Assembly (NCBI GenBank): GCA_045114775.1
Contig: JBGULC010000023.1
Location: 19,627-83,626 of the forward strand
Length of the DNA: 64,000 nucleotides
Direction of reading: 5' to 3'
Source: UBA3792 sp045114775
Lineage (GTDB): Bacteria > Bacillota > Clostridia > Christensenellales > CAG-138
This document shows, piece after piece, positions 34,292-44,655 of the stretch (its first letter is position 1; every line of letters begins with the position of its first letter). The notes under the pieces are model-generated. The model was not told where the DNA came from. It saw nothing but the letters and a program-made list of their open reading frames with translations, and made no database searches. Position numbers and translations under genes: made by a program.

Positions 34292-35443
34292 TCAGTTCCA
34301 GTATTGCTTATACTTGTCCACGTTCGCCTGATGCTCCTCGTAGGTCTTTGCAAAGACCAGCGCACGCGTTTCGTTCGGATTCATGTTGCAGAAGAAGAGA
34401 TACCCCTCTTCGAGGTACTGCTCGTCCGGATAGAGCGCCGCGTAGATCGCCGCCGCGCCGGGGTTCGAGATCGGTCCGATCGGCAGGCCCGGATTGAGAT
34501 AGGTGTTGTAAGCGGACGTGATGGCCATCTCGTCCTTGCTGAAGGTATAGCGGTTCAGCCCCGTGATATAGTTCAGCGTGGCGCACGACTCCAACTTCAT
34601 GCCCTCCCGGAGGCGGTTGTGGAACACCGCGGATACTCTCGGCATGTCCTCCGGCACGCTCGCCTCCCGCTCGATGATCGACGCGAGCGTCATGACCTCG
34701 TCGCGCGTCATACCGAGCTCCTGCGCGCGGCTGACCCACTCGCCCTTGTAGACCTCGTAATAATGCGTCAGCATCCTGTCGAGGATCTCGGCCGGCGTGG
34801 AATCCGCATAGATCTCATAGGTGTCCGGGAACAGATATCCTTCAAGCACATAGCGGCGCTCGGCAGCGTTCGGAAGCTCCGCAATGAACGAATACTTTTC
34901 AAACGCCGAAGCGTCGCGGCACATCGCAAGGAACGCGTCCGCATCGGTGTCGATGGCGTCGTTGCCGCGGATCTGCTTTGCGATCTCCTCGATCGTTTTT
35001 CCCTCGATCACGACGAACCGCGTCGTTCTGCGCGCCGGATTGCCCTCCGTCAGCACGTCGACGATCTCCGGGATCGTCATGTTCTTACTGAGGCGGTACG
35101 TGCCCGCCTTCAGATTGTTCGCCTTGCCGATAAAATCGACGTAGACCTTGAACGAGGCGCTGGACACGATCAGTCCCTTCTGCCCCTCGCCGCAGGCATG
35201 ATAAAGAAGATCCGCGATCTGCCCCGCGGACGTATTCTGCGGGACGACGACCTCATAAGGGGTCGCATCCTCGGGATCGACGGCGGAGATGAAATGCGAC
35301 AGCACGAACCGTACCGCAAAGACTACGGCAACCGCAACCAGACCGATGCTCAGGATCCATGTTGCGATCGGTCTTGTATAACGCCAGAACCGCTGCCATC
35401 TCTGGCGCACGGCGCTCTGTTCGGTTTTGTCCGTCCGTTTCAT
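34292..35443 (-). CDS. mltG: Endolytic murein transglycosylase MltG
   Basis: 383 residues. Cytoplasmic N-terminus, one membrane helix at ~31-52 (WILSIGLVAVAVVFAVRFVL), a LysM-like subdomain, then the YceG domain with catalytic Glu in IIEREASVPEDMPRVSAVFHNRL. It cuts nascent peptidoglycan and sets glycan strand length. A TGGTATACT extended -10 (35450-35455 core) just upstream suggests its own promoter. Confidence 0.93.
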   Translation of the reverse strand: MKRTDKTEQSAVRQRWQRFWRYTRPIATWILSIGLVAVAVVFAVRFVLSHFISAVDPEDATPYEVVVPQNTSAGQIADLLYHACGEGQKGLIVSSASFKVYVDFIGKANNLKAGTYRLSKNMTIPEIVDVLTEGNPARRTTRFVVIEGKTIEEIAKQIRGNDAIDTDADAFLAMCRDASAFEKYSFIAELPNAAERRYVLEGYLFPDTYEIYADSTPAEILDRMLTHYYEVYKGEWVSRAQELGMTRDEVMTLASIIEREASVPEDMPRVSAVFHNRLREGMKLESCATLNYITGLNRYTFSKDEMAITSAYNTYLNPGLPIGPISNPGAAAIYAALYPDEQYLEEGYLFFCNMNPNETRALVFAKTYEEHQANVDKYKQYWN

Positions 35444-35482
35444 ACCGTCAGTATACCATGTTCCGTTCCGGATTTCAAGCGC

Positions 35483-35824
35483 TCACGCTTCGAGCGCGCC
35501 GAGGTCCAGATCCACCGCCTTTGCAAGGATCTTATAGATCTCGCCCAAAAGCCCGTTCAGCCGGAACTCGGCAAGCAGATACTCTGCCGCCGCCGCGTCG
35601 AACTGGAGAAGCTCGCCGAGCTTCTGAAGCTTTTCCGTCGTCTCATTGTCCGCCGTTCCCGCAACGTTCGCCGCCTGCGCCTTCATGCGCAGCGCATAGA
35701 ACTCGTCCAAAAGCGCGGCGGTCGAAGGCTGCGCATACGCGCGCGCCTTCGCCTCGCAATAGGTTTGGTATTCTTCGGACGCGCGAAGCTTGTCCGCCAG
35801 CGCCCTTGCATCGTCTAAAATCAT
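35483..35824 (-). CDS. YlbF/YmcA-family regulator
   Basis: 113-residue all-helical protein (MILDDARALADKLRASEEYQTY) of the Com_YlbF family. In Bacillus, YlbF and YmcA with YaaT form the Y-complex that affects RNase Y, competence and sporulation. Start codon abuts the stop of the preceding lipoprotein (GGAGGAATAAATG), so the two are translationally coupled. Confidence 0.85.
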   Translation of the reverse strand: MILDDARALADKLRASEEYQTYCEAKARAYAQPSTAALLDEFYALRMKAQAANVAGTADNETTEKLQKLGELLQFDAAAAEYLLAEFRLNGLLGEIYKILAKAVDLDLGALEA

Positions 35825-36871
35825 TTATTCCTCCATCGATCCAAAAACGATCCCGTTTTCGACGCACCATGCGTCGTTGTCCGCCGCCCATTGGAAGAAC
35901 AGCGTCTCGAAGTCCTCGCCGAAGATCTTTTCGAAATCGCCTTGCCCGCTCGTCATATTCGCAAATACAAGGTCCCTGCCGTAATGCTCCACGAGCCAGT
36001 CGAAGAAGCAGCCCGCCTCATAATAACTCAGCGTCGTGAGCATCGGATGTTCGAACTGCTGCTCCGTCATGGTCATCGGCGCCTGGCTGACCGTAGAATA
36101 CACGGCTCCGATCAGCGCACCTGCGCGGATCATCGCCGCACAACCGCGATACGCCTTTTCCATACTCGGGCTGCCGTCCGGATCTGTCATTCCCTGCGCC
36201 GCAACCTGCTTCAGCTCCTCTTCGGAAACGACAGAGCACGCCATGCGGTTTTTGCAGACGATCCGCGATACGTATTCGGCGATCGCCTCCGACCAGAAAG
36301 TGCTGTCGATTTCATACGCGAAGCACCGGTGCGTCAGATAATGCGTGTACTCGTGCAGCAGCGCCATTTTTGCCATCGTGAAGTCGTTGTAGACCTCGAT
36401 GCAGGGAACGTTCCAACGGCAGTACGCGCCGTATGCACCGAGCTGCGCCTTCTCCGTCCGACCGGAAAAGTCGGTGTAGACGTCGATGACCGGAACCTCC
36501 GTGAGATTGCCGTCCAACGCGGCGATCGCGTCGGCAAAATCGGCTTCCTGGTTTGCAAGGATTTCCCGCAGCCCTGCAAAGAACGCTTCTTCGCCCATAA
36601 GCTCAATGTCCGCCGCGGCAAGATGCCATGTTGCGTGCGGCGTGCGCACAACATACGCATAGGTATTCGAATCGCTCTTTTCGAGCCGGTATTCGCCGAG
36701 ATCGACCTCAGGGAGATCGGCGTCCGGTTCGGCGGTCGGTTCCGGCTCCGCCGTCGCCTCGGGCGCGGCTGTCGGTTCTGCCGTCGGTTCCTGCGTTTGC
36801 GCCTTGCAGCCAAAAGCGCCGATGCAAAGGATCAGGCTCAGAAGAATCGCGATGATGCGAATGGTTTTCAT
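35825..36871 (-). CDS. Lipoprotein with zinc metallopeptidase motif
   Basis: 348 residues. Lipobox GAFGC (Cys22), a PTAEP-rich linker (to ~55), then a globular domain with HEYTH (His173, Glu174, His177) and a candidate third ligand Glu195 in WSEAIAEY, a gluzincin-like arrangement. It is therefore probably an active, surface-anchored zinc peptidase; substrate unknown, and I do not recognise a named family. Coupled to the ylbF-family gene. Confidence 0.75.
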   Translation of the reverse strand: MKTIRIIAILLSLILCIGAFGCKAQTQEPTAEPTAAPEATAEPEPTAEPDADLPEVDLGEYRLEKSDSNTYAYVVRTPHATWHLAAADIELMGEEAFFAGLREILANQEADFADAIAALDGNLTEVPVIDVYTDFSGRTEKAQLGAYGAYCRWNVPCIEVYNDFTMAKMALLHEYTHYLTHRCFAYEIDSTFWSEAIAEYVSRIVCKNRMACSVVSEEELKQVAAQGMTDPDGSPSMEKAYRGCAAMIRAGALIGAVYSTVSQAPMTMTEQQFEHPMLTTLSYYEAGCFFDWLVEHYGRDLVFANMTSGQGDFEKIFGEDFETLFFQWAADNDAWCVENGIVFGSMEE

Positions 36872-36991
36872 AGAAAATGCCCCCTGTGACTTTTTTACGA
36901 GTATATTCTACCGCGGTTTTATCGGTCTCTCAACCGCGCGTTCAGCGGAATCTGACCGGTTATTTCCGCAAAAGCGGCAGGAAAGCGGCCG

Positions 36992-38638
36992 TTATATCTC
37001 GATCACGATCGGCAGGATCATCGGCGTGCGGCCGGTCTTGTCATACAGGAACGACTTGAGCCTGCTCTTTACCGCGCTCTTGACGTTCGGATACTCGCCC
37101 TTGTTCGCCTCCTCAAAGCGCTTTGCCGTCTCATAGACGAGCGCGCTCGCCTCCTGGATCAACGGCTCGTTCTCCCGCATATAGATGAATCCGCGTGAGT
37201 AGAGCTCGACCGGATTGAGAAGCCTTCCGGTCTCCGCGTCGAGCACGATGACCGCCGATACGAGCCCGTCCACAGACAGGAGCTTGCGGTCGTGCAGCAC
37301 GACGTCCTCGATGTTTCTGAGTCCGTCCACCATCAGGCTGCCCGCCTGCACGGTTTCCTTCATTTCGCCCTTGCGTGCCGAAAGCGTGATCACCGAGCCG
37401 TTGTGCGCGATGAAAACGCGCTCCGGGCTGACGCCCATTTCCTTCGCGAGATCCGCGTGCATCTTGAGGTGCCGCGCCTCGCCGTGGACCGGAATGAAAT
37501 ACTTCGGCTTCACGATGCCGAGCATAAGCCGGAGCTCGCCTGCGCAGGCATGTCCGGACACGTGCACGTCCGCCATGCGGTCGTAGACCACGTCCGCGCC
37601 CTTCTCATACAGCGCGTTGATGACGCGCGCGACGCCGCGTTCGTTGCCGGGGATCGCGCTGGCGGAAATGATGACCGTATCGCCCGCGCCGACGTTCAGC
37701 TTGTGCGTGGCGTTCGCCATGCGGAAGAGTCCGCTCATCGGCTCGCCCTGGCTGCCGGTGGTCATCACGCAGACCATGCTGTCCGGCAGATTTTTCAGGT
37801 GCTCGACGGTGACGATCTTGTCGGTCGGGATGTGCAGATAGCCGAGCGTCTGCGCGTACTTTACGATCTGCTCCATGCTTCTGCCCTGGAAGCAGACCAC
37901 GCGCCCGTGCTCGATCGCGACGTCTGCGACCTGCTGGATGCGGTAAACGTTCGACGCGAACGTCGCCACGATCACACGGCCCTGCGCCTTCGAAAAGACG
38001 CGTTCAAAGGTCTTGCCGATCTCCCGTTCGCTCTGTGTGAATCCCGCGTGCTCAACGTTCGTGGAATCCGACAGCAGCGCCAGAACGCCCTTCGAGCCGT
38101 AATACGCAAGCCGGTTGATGTCGATCGGCTCGCCGTCGATCGGCGTCATGTCGATCTTGAAGTCGCCCGTATGGATCAGCGTGCCGACCGGCGTGCGGAT
38201 CGCGAACGCGACCGCTCCGGCGATCGAATGTCCCGTCTTGATGAACTCGACGGAAAAACAGCCGAGCTTGACGACTTCATTGGGATCGACGTCGATCACC
38301 TCGACGTCTGTGAGATGATGCTCATCGAGCTTGTGCCGGATGAGCGCGTTGGTAAACCGCGTGCCGTAGATCGGGCAGCGGAACCGTTCCATTGCATAAG
38401 GGATCGCGCCGATGTGATCCTCGTGACCGTGCGTTACGCAGATGCCGCGGATGCGGTCCCTGTTTTGTTCGAGGTATGTCATGTCGGGGATGACCACGTC
38501 GATCCCCGGCATCTCCTCGTCCGGAAAGATCAGCCCGCAGTCGATCACGAGGATGTCGTTCCCGTACTCGATCACAGTCATGTTTTTGCCGATCTCTCCC
38601 ACCCCGCCCAGCGGGATGATTCTGAGTTTATGATTCAT
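36992..38638 (-). CDS. rnj: Ribonuclease J
   Basis: 548 residues. Metallo-beta-lactamase/beta-CASP nuclease with the signature H70-G-H72-E-D74-H75, the later SGHACAGELRLM block and a C-terminal RNase J domain. It processes and degrades mRNA with endo- and 5'-exonuclease activity. It lies 27 bp after the SleB-like gene, so it could be the last gene of the dprA-to-RNase J run. A second RNase J paralogue is not in the window. Confidence 0.95.
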   Translation of the reverse strand: MNHKLRIIPLGGVGEIGKNMTVIEYGNDILVIDCGLIFPDEEMPGIDVVIPDMTYLEQNRDRIRGICVTHGHEDHIGAIPYAMERFRCPIYGTRFTNALIRHKLDEHHLTDVEVIDVDPNEVVKLGCFSVEFIKTGHSIAGAVAFAIRTPVGTLIHTGDFKIDMTPIDGEPIDINRLAYYGSKGVLALLSDSTNVEHAGFTQSEREIGKTFERVFSKAQGRVIVATFASNVYRIQQVADVAIEHGRVVCFQGRSMEQIVKYAQTLGYLHIPTDKIVTVEHLKNLPDSMVCVMTTGSQGEPMSGLFRMANATHKLNVGAGDTVIISASAIPGNERGVARVINALYEKGADVVYDRMADVHVSGHACAGELRLMLGIVKPKYFIPVHGEARHLKMHADLAKEMGVSPERVFIAHNGSVITLSARKGEMKETVQAGSLMVDGLRNIEDVVLHDRKLLSVDGLVSAVIVLDAETGRLLNPVELYSRGFIYMRENEPLIQEASALVYETAKRFEEANKGEYPNVKSAVKSRLKSFLYDKTGRTPMILPIVIEI

Positions 38639-38665
38639 ATAATAAGTTCTTGTTTATTCCTTTCC

Positions 38666-39277
38666 TTAACCGGCGTTCCCGTAAAAGAACAGGTTGCCGC
38701 CGATGTCCTGATAAAATCTGCGTCCGCCCCAGCTCCTGCCGAGCCGCGACGCGCAGAAAAAGAGTATGTTTTCTGGCAGATCAAGGTTGCCGTACACAAA
38801 GATGTCCCGCGCGGCATCAACGATCGCCTCCGGCGGCTCAATGCTATTGAACCGCTTATGATGGATGACCGAGAACTGTCCCTTGCGGTATGCCTCCGTC
38901 GGGATATCGGTCACCTTCCCTCCGAACGATTTCGCCACGCAGCGATTGTAGATCACGCAAAGCACCGCGCGATAGGCGCGTTCGTTGCGTTCGCCCGCCT
39001 CCAGAAGCGCCACGCGCGCGGCAAGAATAAGGTCCTCCTCCGTCACCGGGATCGCCTGCGCATAGCGCGACAGTGGCCGCATCCCGCGAAAGAACGCGGG
39101 GCCCTCGGCGTTGTGCGCAAACGCTTCTACCGTTTCGTCCGGTTCCTCCCAAAGGACCCAATTCGGATCCGGCTCGTTCGGAACGCTCGTCCCGTCTTCC
39201 GTCGCGCCGGTCTCTGCCGCCGCAGTCGAAAGCGGGAGCATGAAAATACAAAGCCAAACGATGAGAATACGCTTCAC
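38666..39277 (-). CDS. SleB/CwlJ-type cell-wall hydrolase
   Basis: 203 residues. Signal peptide (MKRILIVWLCIFMLPLSTAAA) then a Hydrolase_2 (SleB) domain at ~85-200: DLILAARVALLEAGERNERAYRAVLCVIYNR with catalytic Glu, and C-terminal GGRRFYQDIGGNLFFYG. SleB proteins are lytic transglycosylases that open spore cortex at germination. A GTG start at 39277 is chosen, since translation from there gives a proper signal peptide; its ribosome site GGGCGGAC lies in a hairpin. Confidence 0.85.
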   Translation of the reverse strand: MKRILIVWLCIFMLPLSTAAAETGATEDGTSVPNEPDPNWVLWEEPDETVEAFAHNAEGPAFFRGMRPLSRYAQAIPVTEEDLILAARVALLEAGERNERAYRAVLCVIYNRCVAKSFGGKVTDIPTEAYRKGQFSVIHHKRFNSIEPPEAIVDAARDIFVYGNLDLPENILFFCASRLGRSWGGRRFYQDIGGNLFFYGNAG

Positions 39278-39278
39278 T

Positions 39279-39300
39279 GTCCGCCCTTTCCCGGGCGGAC
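39279..39300 (-). promoter_or_regulatory. Hairpin covering the ribosome site of the SleB-like gene
   Basis: On the - strand GTCCGCCC pairs perfectly with GGGCGGAC around a 6-nt loop. The 3' arm contains the purine-rich ribosome site and ends 1 nt before the GTG, and no T tract follows. It may hold back translation of the hydrolase or act as an mRNA processing boundary after hslU. Confidence 0.5.
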
Positions 39301-39311
39301 CGCGCCGCCCG

Positions 39312-40687
<1,376 letters not shown>

Positions 40688-40691
<4 letters not shown>

Positions 40692-41230
40692 GGACGGATC
40701 ACCTCCACGTTGATATTGCCGTTGGTAAAGATGCAGATGGATTCCGCGATCGCCATCGCCTCGCAGACGATCTCCTCCGCCGGCATCTCAGTATGCCGTT
40801 TCAGCGCCTTTGCCGCAGCGAGCGCATAGAGCCCGCCGGAGCCGATCGCCGCAATGCCGTCGTCCGGCTCGATGACTTCGCCGGTGCCGGACAGGATCAG
40901 AAGATCGTCCTTGTCCGCGACGATCATCATCGCCTCCAGCTGCCGCATGACCTTATCGCTGCGCCAATCCTGCGCCATCGCGATCGCCGCGCGTTTCAGC
41001 GCGCCGCCGTGCATCTCAAGCTTCGCCTCAAAGCGGTCGCACAGCGTGAACGCGTCCGCGACCGAGCCCGCGAAGCCCACGACCACGCGGTCGTGATAGA
41101 GCCGGCGGACCTTTTTCGCGTGCGCCTTCATGATCGCCTGCTGTCCCATCGTGACCTGTCCGTCGCCTGCGATCGCGGTCACGCCGTCGCGCTTGACCGC
41201 GACGATGGTGGTGCCTTTCAACTGTTCCAT
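40688..41230 (-). CDS. hslV: ATP-dependent protease peptidase subunit HslV
   Basis: 180-residue N-terminal nucleophile peptidase. A short propeptide precedes the catalytic threonine in KGTTIVAVKRDG; GDGQVTMGQ is conserved. GAGGAGG precedes the ATG. Encoded 13 bp after trmFO, as in other Bacillota. Confidence 0.95.
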
Positions 41231-41243
41231 CGGATGTACCTCC

Positions 41244-42545
41244 TCATAAACCGGAATTGTCCATGATCGCCCGAAGCTTGTCCTTCGCGCGGTTTGCGAT
41301 CCGTTCGCAGCGCTCCTGTTTTCCGCGGACGCGTTCTTTGAGCGGATCCATGATGCCGAACGTCACGTTCATCGGCTGAAAATCGCCGCCGTTGTATTCG
41401 GCAACGTAGTGTCCGAGCGCGCCGATCGCGGTCTCGGACGTAAAGTCGATCGCTTCTCTGCCCTCGAGCTTTTCGATCAGCTCGATCGCGGCGAGAAGCC
41501 CGCTTGCCGCGGATTCCACGTAGCCCTCCACGCCGGTCATCTGTCCTGCGAAGAACAGCAGCGGATCGGAGCGCAGCGAATAATCAAAGTTCAGAAGCTT
41601 CGGCGATTCGAGGAACGTGTTGCGGTGCATCACGCCGTAACGCGCAAACTCCGCATGTTCGAGTCCGGGGATCATGCCGAAGACCCGCTTCTGTTCGGGA
41701 AATTTCAGGTTCGTCTGGAACCCGACGATGTTATAGAGCGTGCCGTCGCTGTTATCGCGCCTTAACTGCACCACCGCGAACGGGCGTTTGCCGTCCGCCT
41801 CGAGCCCGACGGGCTTTAACGGTCCGTACGCCAGCGTCAGCTCGCCGCGCTTCGCCATGACCTCGACCGGCATGCAGCCCTCGAATACGCGCGGCGTTTC
41901 GAATTCGTGCAGCGGCGCGGTCTCGGCCTCGACGAGCGCGCGATAAAACGCAAAGTACTCCTCGCGCGTCATCGGGCAGTTCAGATAGTCCGCCCCGCGG
42001 TCGTAGCGCGAAGCCGCGAAGATCTTCTCATGATCGAGCGAATCAAAGGTCACGATCGGCGCCGCCGCGTCGTAAAAATGCAGGCTCTTGCCGAAGCGCG
42101 CCTCGATCGCCGCGCTCAGAGCGTCGCTCGTCAGCGGTCCCGTCGCCACGATCGCGGGCGAAGCGGGAAGCTCCGATACTTCTTCGGTCACGAGCGTCAG
42201 GTTCGGAAAGCGCTTGAGCGTTTCGGTGATATAGGTCGAAAACCCCTCGCGGTCGACGGCGAGCGCGCCGCCCGCAGGCACGCGCGTTTTGTCCGCCGCC
42301 TCCATGACGAGCGAGCCCAGCGCGCGCATCTCTTCCTTGAGGAGCCCGACCGCGTTTTGAATGCGATCGGAACGCAGCGAGTTTGAGCAGACGAGCTCCG
42401 CAAAGCCGTCGCCCTTGTGCGCGGGCGTGCGTTTTTGGGGTTTCATCTCGTACAGTGTGACGGGGAATCCTCGCGAGAGCAGGCGATACGCCGCCTCCGC
42501 GCCCGCAAGCCCCGCGCCGACGACGGTGACGTTCGGTTTATTCAT
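41244..42545 (-). CDS. trmFO: Methylenetetrahydrofolate-tRNA-(uracil-54-C5)-methyltransferase
   Basis: 433-residue FAD/folate enzyme that forms m5U54 in tRNA. N-terminal dinucleotide-binding motif VVGAGLAGAEAAYRL; LVCSNSLRSD and GRYDRGGADYLNCP-type blocks are present (here SRYDRGADYLNCPM). It overlaps topA by 8 bp. Confidence 0.95.
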   Translation of the reverse strand: MNKPNVTVVGAGLAGAEAAYRLLSRGFPVTLYEMKPQKRTPAHKGDGFAELVCSNSLRSDRIQNAVGLLKEEMRALGSLVMEAADKTRVPAGGALAVDREGFSTYITETLKRFPNLTLVTEEVSELPASPAIVATGPLTSDALSAAIEARFGKSLHFYDAAAPIVTFDSLDHEKIFAASRYDRGADYLNCPMTREEYFAFYRALVEAETAPLHEFETPRVFEGCMPVEVMAKRGELTLAYGPLKPVGLEADGKRPFAVVQLRRDNSDGTLYNIVGFQTNLKFPEQKRVFGMIPGLEHAEFARYGVMHRNTFLESPKLLNFDYSLRSDPLLFFAGQMTGVEGYVESAASGLLAAIELIEKLEGREAIDFTSETAIGALGHYVAEYNGGDFQPMNVTFGIMDPLKERVRGKQERCERIANRAKDKLRAIMDNSGL

Positions 42546-44637
42546 CGCTCTTTTTGCTTCTTCTGAGGATCTCCTTGCAGTTCGGGTCCGCGCACTGGAT
42601 GAACGTGCCGTTCTGTCCGTGCTTCTGCACCATCATGCCGCCGCATTTCGGGCACTTTGTTTTGACCGGCAGATCCCAGCTCGTGAAATCGCAGTCCGGA
42701 TACCGCTCGCAGCCGTAGAAGACCTTCTTTTTGCCGTGCTTTTTCACGATCGCCGCGCCGCACTTCGGGCACAGAACGCCTTCGACCTTCTCGACGATCG
42801 ACTTCGTGTTGCGGCAGGTCGGGAAATTCGGGCACGCCAGGAACTTGCCGAAGCGGCCCATCTTATAGACCATCATCGCGCCGCATTTCTCGCACGGGAT
42901 ATCGGAAACCTCGTCGGGGATCTTGATCTTTTCCGCGTTCTTCTCGGCGGTCTCGACCGTCTGCATGAACGGGCCGTAGAACTCGCCGACGACGCCCTGC
43001 CACTTTTCGGAGCCGTCCTCGACGGAGTCGAGCTCCTCCTCCATGTTCGCGGTGAACGCGATGTCCACGATGTCCGGAAAGCTCGATTTCATCAGTCCCG
43101 TGACCGCAAAGCCGAGCTCGGTCGGCGCCAGGGATTTCTTCTCGCGCATGATGTAGCCGCGGTCGACGATCGTCGAGATCGTCGGCGAATAGGTGGACGG
43201 ACGTCCGATGCCCTTTTCCTCGAGCGTTTTGACGAGCGTCGCCTCAGTGTAGCGGGACGGCGGCTGCGTGAACTTCTGCTGGCCTTCGAGCTTTTCCTTC
43301 TTGAATTTATCGCCCTCGGCGATCGGCGGGAGCTGTACGACGTCCTCGTCGTCCAGGTCCTTGCTCTCGGTGTAGACCGCGGAGAAGCCCGCAAAGCGCA
43401 CGTGCGAACCGGTCGCCTTGAACTGCGCGCCGTTCGCGTCGAACGTGACGGCGGTCTGATCCAGCACCGCGTCGCTCATCTGACTTGCCAGGAAGCGCTC
43501 GTAGACGAGCTTGTAAAGCTTATACTGATCGCTCGAAAGGAAGGGCTTCAGCGTCTTCGGATCGTTCTTTACGTCGGTCGGACGGATCGCCTCGTGCGCG
43601 TCCTGCGCGTTGCGGCGTCCGCGGTAAACGTTCGGCGTTTTGGGCATATACGCCTCGCCGAAAGTCTCCAGAATGTAGCTGCGCGCCGCCTTCTGCGCCT
43701 CGTCCGCGATGCGGACCGAGTCGGTACGGATGTAGGTAATGAGACCCGTCGCGCCCTTCTTGCCGATCTCCACGCCTTCATAGAGCTGCTGCGCGACCAT
43801 CATGGTGCGCTTGGTCGTAAAGCCGAGCTTTCTGGAAGCGTCCTGCTGCATGCTCGACGTCGTGAACGGCGGCGCGGCGTGCTTATGCTTTTCGCCCGTC
43901 TTCACCTCGGTCGCGGTGAAGTCCGCATCGCCGACGCGTTCGATGACCGCGTTCGTCTGCGCTTCGGTTTTGAGATCGACCTTATTCCCGTCCGTTCCGA
44001 AGAAGCGCACGTCGAACGTCTTTTTGCCGCCCGCCTTGAGCTTTGCCGTGAGCGTCCAGTATTCCTCCGGCACGAACGCGTTGATCTCGTCCTCGCGATC
44101 GCATACGATGCGCGTCGCGACCGACTGCACGCGGCCCGCGGACAGACCCTTGCGGATCTTGACCCACAGGATCGGGCTGATCTTGTAGCCCACGATGCGG
44201 TCCAGGACGCGTCTTGCCTGCTGCGCGTCGACGAGGTCCATGTTGATCGTGCGCGGCTTTTTGATCGCGTTTTTGACCGCGTTCGCCGTGATCTCGTGGA
44301 ACTCGATGCGGCACTTGCTCTTCGTGTCGAGCTTCAGTATCTGCGCCAGATGCCAGGAGATCGCTTCGCCCTCGCGGTCAGGGTCCGTCGCCAGAAGGAC
44401 GCGATCGGCTTCTTTCGCTTCCTTCTTGATGCGTTCCAGCACGTCCCCGCGGCCGCGGAGCGTGATATATTTCGGTTCAAATTCATGCGCGACGTCGACG
44501 CCGAGCTGTGATTTCGGCAGGTCGCGGACGTGACCGTTGCTTGCCACGACCTTGAATTTGCCGCCCAAAAACTTTCCGATCGTCTTTGCCTTTGCCGGCG
44601 ACTCGACGATCACCAGCGTGTTTTTCGTTTCTGCCAT
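42538..44637 (-). CDS. topA: DNA topoisomerase I
   Basis: 699-residue type IA topoisomerase. Toprim start LVIVESPAKAKTIGKFLG, the active-site tyrosine in TYIRTDSVRI, and three C-terminal zinc ribbons (CEKCGAMMVYKMG, CPKCGAAIVKKHG, CPKCGGMMVQKHG). It relaxes negative supercoils. It follows dprA by 18 bp. Confidence 0.96.
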   Translation of the reverse strand: MAETKNTLVIVESPAKAKTIGKFLGGKFKVVASNGHVRDLPKSQLGVDVAHEFEPKYITLRGRGDVLERIKKEAKEADRVLLATDPDREGEAISWHLAQILKLDTKSKCRIEFHEITANAVKNAIKKPRTINMDLVDAQQARRVLDRIVGYKISPILWVKIRKGLSAGRVQSVATRIVCDREDEINAFVPEEYWTLTAKLKAGGKKTFDVRFFGTDGNKVDLKTEAQTNAVIERVGDADFTATEVKTGEKHKHAAPPFTTSSMQQDASRKLGFTTKRTMMVAQQLYEGVEIGKKGATGLITYIRTDSVRIADEAQKAARSYILETFGEAYMPKTPNVYRGRRNAQDAHEAIRPTDVKNDPKTLKPFLSSDQYKLYKLVYERFLASQMSDAVLDQTAVTFDANGAQFKATGSHVRFAGFSAVYTESKDLDDEDVVQLPPIAEGDKFKKEKLEGQQKFTQPPSRYTEATLVKTLEEKGIGRPSTYSPTISTIVDRGYIMREKKSLAPTELGFAVTGLMKSSFPDIVDIAFTANMEEELDSVEDGSEKWQGVVGEFYGPFMQTVETAEKNAEKIKIPDEVSDIPCEKCGAMMVYKMGRFGKFLACPNFPTCRNTKSIVEKVEGVLCPKCGAAIVKKHGKKKVFYGCERYPDCDFTSWDLPVKTKCPKCGGMMVQKHGQNGTFIQCADPNCKEILRRSKKSDE

Positions 44638-44655
44638 AATAGAACTCCTCTTGCG

